DNA of 64,000 nucleotides, taken from contig DASYXY010000087.1 of NCBI GenBank assembly GCA_035934385.1, forward strand, positions 62,001-126,000, in the 5' to 3' direction. The notes under the pieces are model-generated. The model worked only from the letters and a program-made list of their open reading frames with translations, was not told the DNA's origin and did no database searches. The position numbers and the translations under genes are program-made. Source of the stretch: CF-118 sp035934385 (GTDB taxonomy: Bacteria; Chloroflexota; Dormibacteria; Dormibacterales; Dormibacteraceae). Of this stretch, positions 28,147-37,549 are shown piece by piece; the stretch's first letter is position 1; each line of letters begins with the position of its first letter.

Positions 28147-29205
28147 TTACGCGGTCACGCGCTGACGCATGACCCTTTCATGCAGCTGTCCGCACGCCGC
28201 GTCCGCCTCCCGCCCGCGCGTATCGCGCACCGTGACGTTGAGCCCGCCGTCAACGAGCTGCTGCCTGAACTGCCGGATGGCATTGCGCGACGGAGCGTGG
28301 TACGGAGTGTCGTCGACGGGGTTGAAGGGGATGAGGTTCACGTGGGCAAGCTTGCCCTTGAGCAGTGCGCTGAGCTCGCTCGCGTCACGAGCAGTGTCGT
28401 TGACGCCCGCGAGCATGACCCACTCGTAGCTCACCCTTCGGCCCGACGACTTGGCGTAGCCCTGCGCGGCGGCGATCAGCTCGCGAAGCGGGTACTTGCG
28501 GTTGATCGGCACCAGCACGTCGCGCAGCTCGTCGCGCGCGGCGTGCAGCGACACCGCCAGCGTGACCGGCAGCTTCTCGGACGCCAGCTGCTCGATGCGC
28601 GGGATGACGCCGCTCGTGGACAGGACGATCCGCCGGGGGCTGATGCCGAGGCGATCGAGATCGGACATCCTGCGCACCGACTCGATGACCGCCTGGTAAT
28701 TCACGAACGGCTCGCCCATGCCCATGAACACCACATGCGACAGGCGCCTGTCTTCGGGCGCCAGCAGCCGCGCCGCCTCGACCGCCTGCTCCTCGATCTC
28801 GTGAGCGGCGAGGTTGCGGCCGAACGGGAACTTGCCGGTGGCGCAGAACGGACAGCCGACCGGGCAACCGGCCTGCGAAGAGATGCACAGCGTGCTGCGG
28901 TCCGAGTAGCGCATCACCACCGCCTCGACGGTGTGTCCGCCGTCCAGCTCGTAGAGCGTTTTCGTCGTCAGGCCGCCGTCGGCGTCGGTGCGGGCGACGA
29001 ACCTCAGCGAGCTGCCGCGAAATGCTGAGTCGAGCCCGACGCGCAGGTCAGCGGGAACGTCGTGCATCTCGCCGAAGGTCGAGACGCCGCGAGCGATCCA
29101 CGCCAGCACCTGGCGCCGCCGATAGGCCGCCGCACCATGGTCCTCGAACCACGCGTCCAGCTCGGCCGCGGGCACAGACAGGATTGCGGGCCTCGGATCG
29201 CTCAC
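28147..29205 (-). CDS. rlmN: dual-specificity 23S rRNA/tRNA adenine-C2 methyltransferase
   Basis: Radical-SAM enzyme methylating A2503 of 23S rRNA and A37 of tRNAs. 352 residues. The radical-SAM cysteines are C114, C118 and C121 (CPVGCPFC), with GGHTVEAVVMRYSDRSTLCISSQAG just before, and the C-terminal mechanistic cysteine is C338 (DAACGQL). GTG start overlaps the MBL gene stop as GTGA. Confidence 0.96.
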   Translation of the reverse strand: MSDPRPAILSVPAAELDAWFEDHGAAAYRRRQVLAWIARGVSTFGEMHDVPADLRVGLDSAFRGSSLRFVARTDADGGLTTKTLYELDGGHTVEAVVMRYSDRSTLCISSQAGCPVGCPFCATGKFPFGRNLAAHEIEEQAVEAARLLAPEDRRLSHVVFMGMGEPFVNYQAVIESVRRMSDLDRLGISPRRIVLSTSGVIPRIEQLASEKLPVTLAVSLHAARDELRDVLVPINRKYPLRELIAAAQGYAKSSGRRVSYEWVMLAGVNDTARDASELSALLKGKLAHVNLIPFNPVDDTPYHAPSRNAIRQFRQQLVDGGLNVTVRDTRGREADAACGQLHERVMRQRVTA

Positions 29206-29981
29206 CGACTCGAAGATACTGACTCGAAGAGATCCTCGGGTTGCGCGTGCCGGATCCGCGCCGCGCCCTCGTCCACCAGCTTCTGCAGATGCGCCCGCGT
29301 CGTCATCTCCGCCGCCCGCGTGAGCTCCTCACCGAGGTCCGACCCGTACACGCGACCTGTCAGCTCGCTCAGCGTGGCCGCCCCGCGCTCGAGCGCGGCG
29401 CGCACCTGGGTTTCACGATCGAGTCGATGTGTGCGGTATTCCTCGAGCTTCGCGACCGCGTCCGTCACAGGTTCCCAGTGGCCGGGAAAGAGGATCGCCG
29501 GGTTGAGCGCGATCAGCCGCGTCAGCGAGCGTAGGTACGCAGCCACGTTGCCCTCGGGGTAGGTGACCATGGAGCTGCCGCGCCCGAGCACGAGGTCGCC
29601 TGTGAACAGCGCGCGGTCGGCGGGCAGCCAGAACGCCAGGTGGTCGGCGCTGTGGCCGGGTGTGTGCAGCGCGGTGATGTTGATGTTGCCCGCTCGCACG
29701 ACGTCCCCGTCCGCAAGCTCCGGAAACCTGCGCACTGACGTGCGGTGCTTCGACGCCACGCGTTCGGCGAGCGGGAGGTGGTCGGGGTGCGAGTGCGTGA
29801 CGAGCACGACCGCGACCGTGGACCCCTTGAGTGCGCGGTCGATGGCAGCGAGGTGCGACTCATCGTCCGGGCCCGGGTCGACCACGACGGTTACGGTGCC
29901 GGCGTCGATCAGCCAGGTGTTGGTGCCAGGTCCGGTGTAAGGACCAGGATTCGGCGCGACCACGCGCCTCACGACCGCCAA
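29202..29981 (-). CDS. MBL-fold metallohydrolase
   Basis: 259 residues, metallo-beta-lactamase fold of the LACTB2/glyoxalase II-like type. Metal motif THSHPDH gives H63, H65, D67 and H68; further ligands are in HTPGHSADH, FTGDLVLG and FPGHWEPV. A C-terminal winged-helix-like extension (LSELTGRVYG) follows, as in LACTB2-type proteins. TTG start four bases after the pseudokinase stop. Substrate unknown. Confidence 0.86.
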   Translation of the reverse strand: MAVVRRVVAPNPGPYTGPGTNTWLIDAGTVTVVVDPGPDDESHLAAIDRALKGSTVAVVLVTHSHPDHLPLAERVASKHRTSVRRFPELADGDVVRAGNINITALHTPGHSADHLAFWLPADRALFTGDLVLGRGSSMVTYPEGNVAAYLRSLTRLIALNPAILFPGHWEPVTDAVAKLEEYRTHRLDRETQVRAALERGAATLSELTGRVYGSDLGEELTRAAEMTTRAHLQKLVDEGAARIRHAQPEDLFESVSSSR

Positions 29982-29985
29982 TGGG

Positions 29986-30741
29986 TCAGCGGCCGGCGTA
30001 CGCCGGGAGGTACACGTCCGCGCACCCGTCGGAGCCCACGTCGAGCCAGCCGTTGAGATGCGTGTCGACGATGAGGCGGATCAGAGGTTCGCCCATCTCC
30101 GGGACCGGCAGCGCCGCGGGCGAAGGGTCCGCGCAGACGCTCACCTTCCACCAGGCGCCCAACGGCTCCGCCGTCACCTGGAGGTTGCCACCGCCGAGCC
30201 AGTCGCGCAGCCTGGTGAACGCCTCGACGAGCGCCGGCTCGGAGCCAAGCACCGCCGCACCGGCCGGCATCCGACGCGTGGCCGCGGGCATGGCGCCGTT
30301 GAGCACGGCCCCGAGCACGACACCGCGCGGGCGCTCCTTCGGGGCCGTGGCGGCCGCCTCGAGCGCGGCGGCGCGGCGCCCCACCTCCTGCGCCTGCTCG
30401 AACACGGTCTCCATCAATTCGGGCCGGCCGAACGCCGCCTGTCGCGCGGACTCCTGCAGCGCCAGCACGGCCGATCGCAGCTTGTGGCCGAGGCGTCCGA
30501 CCAAGTACGTGCGCTCCTCCTCCGCGAGTCGGGCACCCATCTCGGCGCTGCGCCGCGCCACGGCGAGGCCTCCGCGCTCCGCCCACCCGACCAAGCGTCC
30601 TCCGAGCGCCAGTGGCTCCCAGGGTCCGCCCGGGGGCGGGAACGCCGCGTCGGCGGGACCATGCCGCTTGCGGTCGGGCACGGATTCCATGCCCCCTCCG
30701 ACACGCACCCACACCTGCGTCGCGGTGTCGGTTGCCGTCAC
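29986..30741 (-). CDS. degenerate histidine-kinase-like protein
   Basis: 251 residues. A helix carrying H86 (VGRLGHKLRSAVLALQESAR) resembles a DHp H-box. The C-terminal ~110 residues have the length and strand pattern of a HATPase domain but lack recognisable N, G1 and G2 boxes. GTG start overlaps the stop of the 1350-residue kinase as GTGA, so the two should be made together. It may be a pseudokinase that modulates the large kinase, or a histidine-phosphotransfer-like partner. Assignment is by shape and context, not by a clear family match. Confidence 0.6.
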   Translation of the reverse strand: MTATDTATQVWVRVGGGMESVPDRKRHGPADAAFPPPGGPWEPLALGGRLVGWAERGGLAVARRSAEMGARLAEEERTYLVGRLGHKLRSAVLALQESARQAAFGRPELMETVFEQAQEVGRRAAALEAAATAPKERPRGVVLGAVLNGAMPAATRRMPAGAAVLGSEPALVEAFTRLRDWLGGGNLQVTAEPLGAWWKVSVCADPSPAALPVPEMGEPLIRLIVDTHLNGWLDVGSDGCADVYLPAYAGR

Positions 30742-33700
30742 GAGCGAAATGCCGGCACCGTGAACTTGAAGGTCGTCCCGTCCCGGTTGCTCGAGGCCAC
30801 CCAGATGCGGCCGCCGAACGAGCGCTCGACGACCAGCCGGCACAGGTACAGGCCCAGACCGAGACCGCCCTGCGAGCGGTTGCGCCCAGCGGGGCCGGTC
30901 TTTTCGAACAGGTCCTGGAGGCTGCCGGGTGGGAGGCCCGGTCCCCCATCCGCGACCGTGATCTCGAGCCACCCCGAATCGATGGCGCGAGCCTTCACCT
31001 TCACCTGGCCCAACGTGTACTCCAGCGCGTTGCCGATCAGGTTGGTCAGCACCTGGAGCAGGTGCGTCGGCTCGCAGAACGCGTGCGGCAGGCCCTCGTG
31101 CAGCTTCACTTCCACTGCGTCGATCCGGTCTGCATAACGATGGGCGAGCACGCTTATCACGCCATCCATCGCAGGCTTCAGCTCGATGGGCTCGGGATTG
31201 GGCTCGAAGTGCTTGGTCTCGAGCTTGGCGATGATCAGCTGGCTCTCGACCAGGCTGAGCAATCGGTCCGACGACTCGTAAGCCTCCTGCAGGAGCTCGC
31301 GCCGGCCCTTGTTGTCGATGGTCTCGTCCCACTGCATGATGCCTGCGAGCGTCGTCTTCATCGCCGCCGCGGGGCTGCGCACCTCGTGCCCGATGGCGCG
31401 GAGCATCAGGTCCTTCGCCTCCAGCGCGAGGCGCTGCGCCGTGACGTCCTCGTGCAGGGAAAGGATTCCCGCGGGCTCGCCCTCGAGGCCAGGGATCTCG
31501 ACTCGGCGCACGTGAACGATGCGGTTCGGGTTCTTCATGCGCAGCTCCGTGGTGCCCTCAGCCTCGCCTTCCTCGAGGCGCTCGGCGCCGGCGGAGGCGT
31601 AGATCTCGGCCAGCGTCTGACCGGGCATGTCGGTGGCTTTCAGCCGGTAGATGGCTTCGACCTCGGGGTTGGCGTACACGATGCGGCCGTCGGCGTCTTC
31701 GAGCATCACGCCCACCGGCGAGTGCCGAAGGATCGCCTGCATCATTCGGCGCTCGCGGTCGAGCTGGTCGACTAGCTCGAGCTGGCCCACCAGGACCGCC
31801 GCCTGGCCCGCGAGCACGGCCGCCAGCCTGCGCGTCTCGGACGCGCCCGCGGTCATGCGCGCGACGAGCAGGCCCGCGAGCCGGCCTTCCACCTGGATCG
31901 GGATGGCAAACGCGTCCGCCGGCGAGCCGAGGAGGTCGAGCAGGGCGCGCATGCGCCGGCTGCCGGTCGGCGAGACGAGCAACCGCAGGAGCTCCGTGCT
32001 GTCGGTGACCGGGACGGTCGGCAGCTCGTCGCCTTCGGGCGACCGGCGAACCAGATGGCCGTCCTCGAGCAGCCAGAGCGTGCCGTGCGACGCCGCGAGG
32101 GCGCGCTCGACCAGGCGTCCCATCTCCGCGCGGGCGCGCTCGGGCTGCGTTGGGTCGAGCTCGGTGAACGCGGCCACCGCTTCGAGCGTCCGGATGCGAC
32201 CCCGCGTCTCAGCGACCAGTCGCGAGTTCTCGATGGCGACCGCTGCGTGTCGCGCGAAGTCCAGCGCGGCGGTCGTCGGTTCAGCCGCCACTGTCGATGC
32301 GTGGACCGCCCCGATGGCGCCGACCAGGCGGTCGCCATACCAGAGCGGGATGAGGCTCCAGCCGTGCTCGCCGGCCGTGCCCGAGAGCACGCCCGTCGGC
32401 GCGTCGCGCCACGATTCTTCCGGGTTCAGTCCCGCCCACGCGAGCACGCTTTCGGCGGCAGCGTCGCCGCTCCCGCGCGTCGCGCTGATGCGACCTTCGG
32501 TGTCGAAGGCCCAGCAAACGACGCCGGCGCTCTCGAGCATCGTGCGGGCCTGGTCGGCGATGTTCGCGATAACGCTCATGAGCTCGTGGCCGGCGAGGGC
32601 CGCGAGCTCCTGAATGCGCACCGACTGCGCGAGCGCGAGCTCGTTCGCGTGATGCAGGCGCATCGTCCGCAGAGCGATGCCCACCACGGTCGCCGAGGCT
32701 TCGAGCAACTTCAGGTGATCGAGCAGGAAGCGGCCGCCATCGGTGCGCAGCGCGGCGATGCCGCCGACCACACGCTCGTCCTGCATGATCGGCACCCAGA
32801 CGACGTGGCTCGGCGAGCGCGAGGAGACGAACTGGCCGACCGGGCCCATCCTCTCCTCCTCGGTCTCCACCTCCGCCTCCGCGACAGTGCCCCCGATTTC
32901 GATCAGCCGGCGGAAGAAGGGCGCATCCGTGAGGGCGGCCGGACCGAGGTAGCCGGTCGGGCCGTCGCGCTCGCCCGTGAAGCCGACAACGCTGCCCGCG
33001 ACGTCGATGTACGCAAGCAGCATGTGCGAGGCCTCGATGTAGCGCCCGACCGCGTCGAAGATCGCGTCGGCGAGCTGGCGCTCATCCGAGGCGCGCGCCA
33101 CCCCCAGCTCGAGCACATGCAAACGCTCGAGTCGCGCGCGCTCGGTCTGCGCCTGCGCGAAGTGCTCGGCGTTGGCAAGTGCAAGCGTCACATGAGGCGC
33201 CAGGTCCTGCAGCAGCTGCACGTGCCACTCCGTGAACGCCTCCTCGTGGTAGGACTGCAGCGACAGCATCGCCGTGATGGTGTCCCCGCTCACGACTGGC
33301 ACCCACACGAACGATCGCGACACGTGCGGCTGCTCCTCAGGCGGACCCGACACGAAGACGGCCGCACCGTGACCGACGGTCCAGCGCTCGCGCTCGAGCC
33401 CTCCGCGCTCGAACGAGCTCGCCCATGGAGAGTTGCGGACCAGCACAGGCCGCCCGGTTTCGTAGGCCTCGCGTGACGGACCCGTGACCGCTAGCGCGAC
33501 CGGCGGCACGATCTCCTCGACGCCCGCGACGTACTGGTAACCCTCCGCTACAGGGCCCTCCTGCGATTTCGTGATGGTCGCGAGGATGAAGCCGTCGAAA
33601 TCAAGGAACGCCGCCAGCTCCTCGCGCAGCGTGCGCATGATCGACCAGCGGTCGAGGCTCGACGCCAGGCGCCGGCCGATGGAGTTGACGAGCTCAAGCC

Positions 33701-34790
33701 TCCGGCGCTGCTCCTGGAGGGCCTCGAAGCTGCGCGCATTGCCGACCGCCAGGGTGACCTCGTCGGCGACCAGCTCGAGGAACGCTGCCGTCGACTCCTC
33801 GTAGGCGTAGGTCTGCTTGCTTGTGATGCCGAGCGCGCCGCGGACCGAGCCGCCCTCTTTCATGGGCACCCAGATCTGCGACTCGGGTTCGTGGTAGATG
33901 AGTGATTCGGCGGTGCTGATGACCTGGCGCGCAGGCGCCAGCTGCGCGGCGCGCGTGGCGATCACGCGTGAGGTCGGCACCGCGTCCGACTGCACGTGAA
34001 GCAGACGCGCCCGGTCGGTGCGCTCGGGCAGCAGCGACACCATCTTCAGCTCGTCGACCGGCAGAAGCTCGCTCAGGGTCGCGCGGAGCGCGGAGAGGAT
34101 GCTCGTGACGTCGAGGCTCGCGGCGATGGCGCGTCCGATGCTGTTCAGCGCCTCGAGCCTGCGCGCCTGGTTGCGCGTCAGCTCGTTCAGCGAAGCGTTG
34201 GCCAGCTGCACGCCGAGCCGCTTGTGCACCTCTTCCAGGAACTCGATCTCCGCCGGCGCGACCCGGCGGTTGCGGTACGACTGGTAGATGACCGCGCCGA
34301 TGATCCGACCCTGGTGCAAGACAGGCACGAAGATCGCGAACTTGGCGAAGCGGCCGGCGCCCGGGCCCGTGCCCTGCTCCATCAGTTGCGGGTCGAGCGA
34401 GACCACGCACGCGCGCGGCGCCAGATACTGCTCTGCAAACGCCGAGCTCACCACCGGGCGACGGCGCATGTTCTGCAGCACGCCGGAGTCGATCGGCAGC
34501 GAGTGGTACCAGCCCTCGCGCTCGAGCACGTGAAGCAGAACCACGTCGTACCTGAACAGCGGCTGGAGGCCGTAGAACAGGACCTGGACGATGTCTGCTT
34601 CGGTGGCGCACGTTGTGAGCTCGTGAATCAACGGTGCAGGGCTGGGACGGGTTGGGACCTTCTTGCCACGGTCGCCGTTGGCGCTCCGCAGCCCCGATTT
34701 GGCCTTGACTCGAGGCAGCTCACTCACCGCGCGTTGGCTCGCGGCGATGCGCGCGCGCGGGTGCGTGGTGCGACGTGCAGGAGTCGCCAT
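30738..34790 (-). CDS. soluble multi-GAF/PAS sensor histidine kinase
   Basis: 1350 residues, no membrane helices. Roughly six GAF-like domains occur in tandem (about 55-200, 210-360, 370-545, 555-700, 720-860, 870-1005), then a PAS domain (about 1008-1120). The kinase core has the phospho-acceptor H1135 in GHEVRSP, the N box around N1254 (LTNLIGNALEYTLG), VADGGPGLPPG and GGLGLGLYLC. The ATG at 34790 is preferred over a GTG two codons earlier. The repeated WVPV/WVPM motifs suggest the GAFs come from serial duplication. Ligands are unknown. Coupled to a degenerate kinase downstream and head to head with a receiver gene. Confidence 0.93.
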   Translation of the reverse strand: MATPARRTTHPRARIAASQRAVSELPRVKAKSGLRSANGDRGKKVPTRPSPAPLIHELTTCATEADIVQVLFYGLQPLFRYDVVLLHVLEREGWYHSLPIDSGVLQNMRRRPVVSSAFAEQYLAPRACVVSLDPQLMEQGTGPGAGRFAKFAIFVPVLHQGRIIGAVIYQSYRNRRVAPAEIEFLEEVHKRLGVQLANASLNELTRNQARRLEALNSIGRAIAASLDVTSILSALRATLSELLPVDELKMVSLLPERTDRARLLHVQSDAVPTSRVIATRAAQLAPARQVISTAESLIYHEPESQIWVPMKEGGSVRGALGITSKQTYAYEESTAAFLELVADEVTLAVGNARSFEALQEQRRRLELVNSIGRRLASSLDRWSIMRTLREELAAFLDFDGFILATITKSQEGPVAEGYQYVAGVEEIVPPVALAVTGPSREAYETGRPVLVRNSPWASSFERGGLERERWTVGHGAAVFVSGPPEEQPHVSRSFVWVPVVSGDTITAMLSLQSYHEEAFTEWHVQLLQDLAPHVTLALANAEHFAQAQTERARLERLHVLELGVARASDERQLADAIFDAVGRYIEASHMLLAYIDVAGSVVGFTGERDGPTGYLGPAALTDAPFFRRLIEIGGTVAEAEVETEEERMGPVGQFVSSRSPSHVVWVPIMQDERVVGGIAALRTDGGRFLLDHLKLLEASATVVGIALRTMRLHHANELALAQSVRIQELAALAGHELMSVIANIADQARTMLESAGVVCWAFDTEGRISATRGSGDAAAESVLAWAGLNPEESWRDAPTGVLSGTAGEHGWSLIPLWYGDRLVGAIGAVHASTVAAEPTTAALDFARHAAVAIENSRLVAETRGRIRTLEAVAAFTELDPTQPERARAEMGRLVERALAASHGTLWLLEDGHLVRRSPEGDELPTVPVTDSTELLRLLVSPTGSRRMRALLDLLGSPADAFAIPIQVEGRLAGLLVARMTAGASETRRLAAVLAGQAAVLVGQLELVDQLDRERRMMQAILRHSPVGVMLEDADGRIVYANPEVEAIYRLKATDMPGQTLAEIYASAGAERLEEGEAEGTTELRMKNPNRIVHVRRVEIPGLEGEPAGILSLHEDVTAQRLALEAKDLMLRAIGHEVRSPAAAMKTTLAGIMQWDETIDNKGRRELLQEAYESSDRLLSLVESQLIIAKLETKHFEPNPEPIELKPAMDGVISVLAHRYADRIDAVEVKLHEGLPHAFCEPTHLLQVLTNLIGNALEYTLGQVKVKARAIDSGWLEITVADGGPGLPPGSLQDLFEKTGPAGRNRSQGGLGLGLYLCRLVVERSFGGRIWVASSNRDGTTFKFTVPAFRS

Positions 34791-34890
34791 GGGCACAGAT
34801 ATACTGCGCCTAGTGGCCCGCCCCCGAAGTTCATTGCCTCTTCGCGGCCGTGGCGGCCGAATCTCTCCGGTGAGGGCCTAGAGAACTCCG

Positions 34891-35328
34891 ATGCCCTTCA
34901 CGGCCCCCAAGCCGATCTCTCCCGCTCCGGACGACCTGCGGGGGGCGAAGGTGCTGGTGGTCGACGACGAGCGGTCGTGGCGGGTGATCCTTGAGACCGA
35001 CCTGCGGATGATCGGCTACAAGGTCAGCATGGCCGAGGACGCCGACCAGGCGCTCGAGCGGGCAGGGGAAGAGAGTCCGGAGGTCGCCATCATCGACCTG
35101 ATGCTGCCCGAGCCGATGGACGGCTGGGGCCTGCTCAACGCGCTGCGGACTCGCGGACAGAAGCTGCCGGTGATCTTCTACACGGCGTACCCGGTGTTTC
35201 CTTCGGGCACGGACGATCCCGATGTTGTGGGTTACATGAGCAAGGCGGTGGATCGAGCCGACCTCTACGCCCTGCTGCCTCCAGCGATCCGGCGCTCACG
35301 CGAGCGCCGATCTAACGGAACGGGCTAG
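34891..35328 (+). CDS. single-domain response regulator (receiver)
   Basis: 145 residues, one receiver domain: acidic pair in VLVVDDERSW, phospho-acceptor D69 (VAIIDLMLPEP), Thr in FYTAYP and Lys in GYMSKAVDRA. No output domain. Divergent from the multi-GAF kinase by 100 bases, so it is the most likely phosphate acceptor or shuttle. An about 20-residue Pro-rich leader precedes the domain. Confidence 0.9.
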   Translation: MPFTAPKPISPAPDDLRGAKVLVVDDERSWRVILETDLRMIGYKVSMAEDADQALERAGEESPEVAIIDLMLPEPMDGWGLLNALRTRGQKLPVIFYTAYPVFPSGTDDPDVVGYMSKAVDRADLYALLPPAIRRSRERRSNGTG

Positions 35329-35335
35329 CGGTCTG

Positions 35336-35449
35336 CTACCACCACCAACCGAGCCAGAGGTCGACCCAGCCGGCGCCGGCCGCGAGCGCAAGCGTCGCGA
35401 CAACCCCCAGCGCCAAGGCACCCCTAACGACCTTGACTTGCCACGTCAT
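35336..35449 (-). CDS. 37-residue single-pass membrane peptide
   Basis: ATG at 35449 follows GGGGTGA with short spacing, a good SD. The peptide is MTWQVKVVRG, then one hydrophobic helix of about 20 residues, ending WLGWWW. It lies on the strand opposite to both flanking response regulators. Real coding is supported by the SD and composition, but the product is too short to classify. Confidence 0.45.
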   Translation of the reverse strand: MTWQVKVVRGALALGVVATLALAAGAGWVDLWLGWWW

Positions 35450-35567
35450 CGAATCACCCCTTGGAAAATCCCGAATTAACCAGGCCCGGAATGAGTATGC
35501 TCCCGGACGGTCGAATCTCAGTATTTGCACCGCGTGAATAATCGTTAAGATTCATGTAGGATGGGTC

Positions 35568-36356
35568 TTGGAAAAACGCAGCGTGAGAGGCTCGGCGAGA
35601 AGGAGCAGGGATGCGAGGCTGCCACCCCTGCCGCCCGGCCTCGAGGTCTACCGGCCGCCTGAGGTCCTAGGCTCGGCCGTCCTGGTGGTCGAGGACGAGT
35701 CGGCGATGCAGCAGCAGCTCCGCATCGACCTCCAGGATCTCGGCTACCGCGCGCTGGTGTCCTCGTCCGCACCCGACGCGATGGCGTTGCTCGAGCAGGA
35801 ACGCGTCGCCGGCGTCCTGCTCGACCTGGTGCTCGACGAAGGCGAAGACTCGGGGTTCGACCTCCTCACCTGGATCCGGGGCCGGCACCCCGGCCTGCCG
35901 GTCATCGTGCTCTCTGCGGCGCAGGTCAACTCGGCAGCCATCCGCAAGGCTTACGAGCTCGGCGCCAGCTCGTACTTCGTGAAGGGCAACGTGCCGATGG
36001 CCCACATCTACTCCGACCTGGCGGCCCGACTCATCGAGCGCGGCACGGGCCGACCCGGGACCTACAACTTCGGACGCGTGGAGTTCGACCCGACCCGTCG
36101 TACCGTGCGCGCGGGGACGAGCGAGGTGAGGCTCACACCTCAGCAGACGGCGCTCGTGCTGCACCTTGCGCAGGGGTCGAAGCCGGCCACGGCCCGCGAC
36201 CTCATCGAGGCTGGGCTTTTCCGCACCGACGCGGCCCACTCGACCGTTCACTCGGCGATGTTGACGCTGCGGCGGCGCCTCGACGAGCTCGAGCCGGGGC
36301 TTGGCACCGGGCTGCTGCAGGCATCCGCTCGCGGCTATAGCCTGGTTCGCGTCTGA
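35568..36356 (+). CDS. response regulator, receiver plus winged-helix DNA-binding domain
   Basis: 262 residues. Receiver at about 37-155 with D86 (GVLLDLVLDEG), Ser in VLSAAQ and Lys in YFVKGN. C-terminal OmpR/PhoB-like winged helix at about 168-262 (VRLTPQQTALVLHLA, HSTVHSAMLTLRRRL, ASARGYSLVRV). The start is TTG at 35568, with AGGA upstream and also TAGGAT 5 bases before it, so either SD or leaderless initiation is possible. Its stop overlaps the amidohydrolase start (TGATG), suggesting a regulator-enzyme operon. Confidence 0.88.
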   Translation: MEKRSVRGSARRSRDARLPPLPPGLEVYRPPEVLGSAVLVVEDESAMQQQLRIDLQDLGYRALVSSSAPDAMALLEQERVAGVLLDLVLDEGEDSGFDLLTWIRGRHPGLPVIVLSAAQVNSAAIRKAYELGASSYFVKGNVPMAHIYSDLAARLIERGTGRPGTYNFGRVEFDPTRRTVRAGTSEVRLTPQQTALVLHLAQGSKPATARDLIEAGLFRTDAAHSTVHSAMLTLRRRLDELEPGLGTGLLQASARGYSLVRV

Positions 36357-37537
36357 TGGCCGAAGAAAAGGAGCTCCCGGCCCCGTCGAAATCGGTGATG
36401 GACGAGGTGGTGGAGCTCCGGCGGCACTTCCACCGCCATCCCGAGGTGAGCTTCAGCGAGCAGGAGACGAGCGTGAAGATCTCCGACCGGTTGGGCGAAC
36501 TGGGCCTCGAGGTGCAGCCGTGTCCGACCGAGACAGGCGCGGTCGCCGTGCTCGACACGGGCAGGCCCGGCAAGACCGTGATGCTGCGCGCGGACATCGA
36601 CGCGCTTCCGATCCTTGAAGAGTCCGGGGTCGAATTTGAGTCCGAGTCCGAAGGTCACATGCATGCGTGCGGCCACGACACGCACATCGCGATGATGCTC
36701 GGCACCGCGCGCACGCTCGTGGACCACATCTGGGACCTGAACGGCCGCTTCCTGTTCGTGTTCCAGCCCGCGGAAGAGATCGTGAGCGGCGCCAAGGCGA
36801 TGATCGCCGGCGGGCTGCTCGAAGAGCATCACCCAGACGCCGTGCTGGGGCTGCACATCGCGAGCTTCATCGAATCCGGGACCATCGTCACCAAGCCGGG
36901 TCTGCTGTGGGCGGGGTCCGACGCATTCGAGATCGCGATCAAAGGGCCTGGCGGGCACGGCGGCATGATGGGACGGGCCGGCAACGTGCTCGCGGCGCAG
37001 GCCTTCCTGATCGAGCGCCTGCACACCGTGGTCGACGGCCTCGAGCACGAGGGCGCCGGCTGCCACACGACGATCGGCAACGTGATGAGCGACGGCGCGT
37101 GGAACATCGTCCCTCGCGGGGTCCGCATCAAGGGAAGCGTGCGCACGTTCACGGCCCCGTTTCGGGAGGAGGCGCTCGGCCGGCTGGGCGATCTTCTGAA
37201 AGAAACGGACACCGAGTTCGAGGTGAGCTCGGACCTGCAGCTGGTGCACGGCACCGTGCCGATCATGAACGAGCCGAACGTGACCCGCACCGTGATGGAG
37301 GTGGCGACGGCGATCGCCGGCGAGAGGGCGAGCCTTCTCGGCAAGCCGCTCACCCTGAGTGACGACTTTGCCGAGTTCCTGACCCACATCCCCGGCTGCT
37401 ATTTCATGCTCGGCGCGCGGCCGGAAGGCGACAAACCGCCCGCGCATCACTCGCCGGGGTTCCGGATCGACGAGTCCGCGTTTCCGCTCGGGGTGCGATT
37501 GATGTCTGGGGCCGCGGCTCGTATCGCCGCGGGCTGA
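36356..37537 (+). CDS. M20-family amidohydrolase
   Basis: 393 residues, zinc/manganese amidohydrolase of the N-acyl-amino-acid/hippurate hydrolase group. Motifs: LRRHFHRHPEVSF, LRADIDALPI, HACGHDTHIAMMLG (metal ligands), FQPAEE with the catalytic Glu, and C-terminal PPAHHSPGFRIDE. A dimerisation domain interrupts it at about 180-300. Substrate likely an N-acyl amino acid. Translationally coupled to the response regulator upstream. Confidence 0.9.
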   Translation: MAEEKELPAPSKSVMDEVVELRRHFHRHPEVSFSEQETSVKISDRLGELGLEVQPCPTETGAVAVLDTGRPGKTVMLRADIDALPILEESGVEFESESEGHMHACGHDTHIAMMLGTARTLVDHIWDLNGRFLFVFQPAEEIVSGAKAMIAGGLLEEHHPDAVLGLHIASFIESGTIVTKPGLLWAGSDAFEIAIKGPGGHGGMMGRAGNVLAAQAFLIERLHTVVDGLEHEGAGCHTTIGNVMSDGAWNIVPRGVRIKGSVRTFTAPFREEALGRLGDLLKETDTEFEVSSDLQLVHGTVPIMNEPNVTRTVMEVATAIAGERASLLGKPLTLSDDFAEFLTHIPGCYFMLGARPEGDKPPAHHSPGFRIDESAFPLGVRLMSGAAARIAAG

Positions 37538-37549
37538 GCTGCTGCCGCG

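Noticed and set aside
30738..30949. Separate plus- or minus-strand genes overlapping the kinase C-terminus
   Set aside because: Alternative frames there are Arg/Pro-rich shadows; the HATPase motifs in the main frame are unambiguous.
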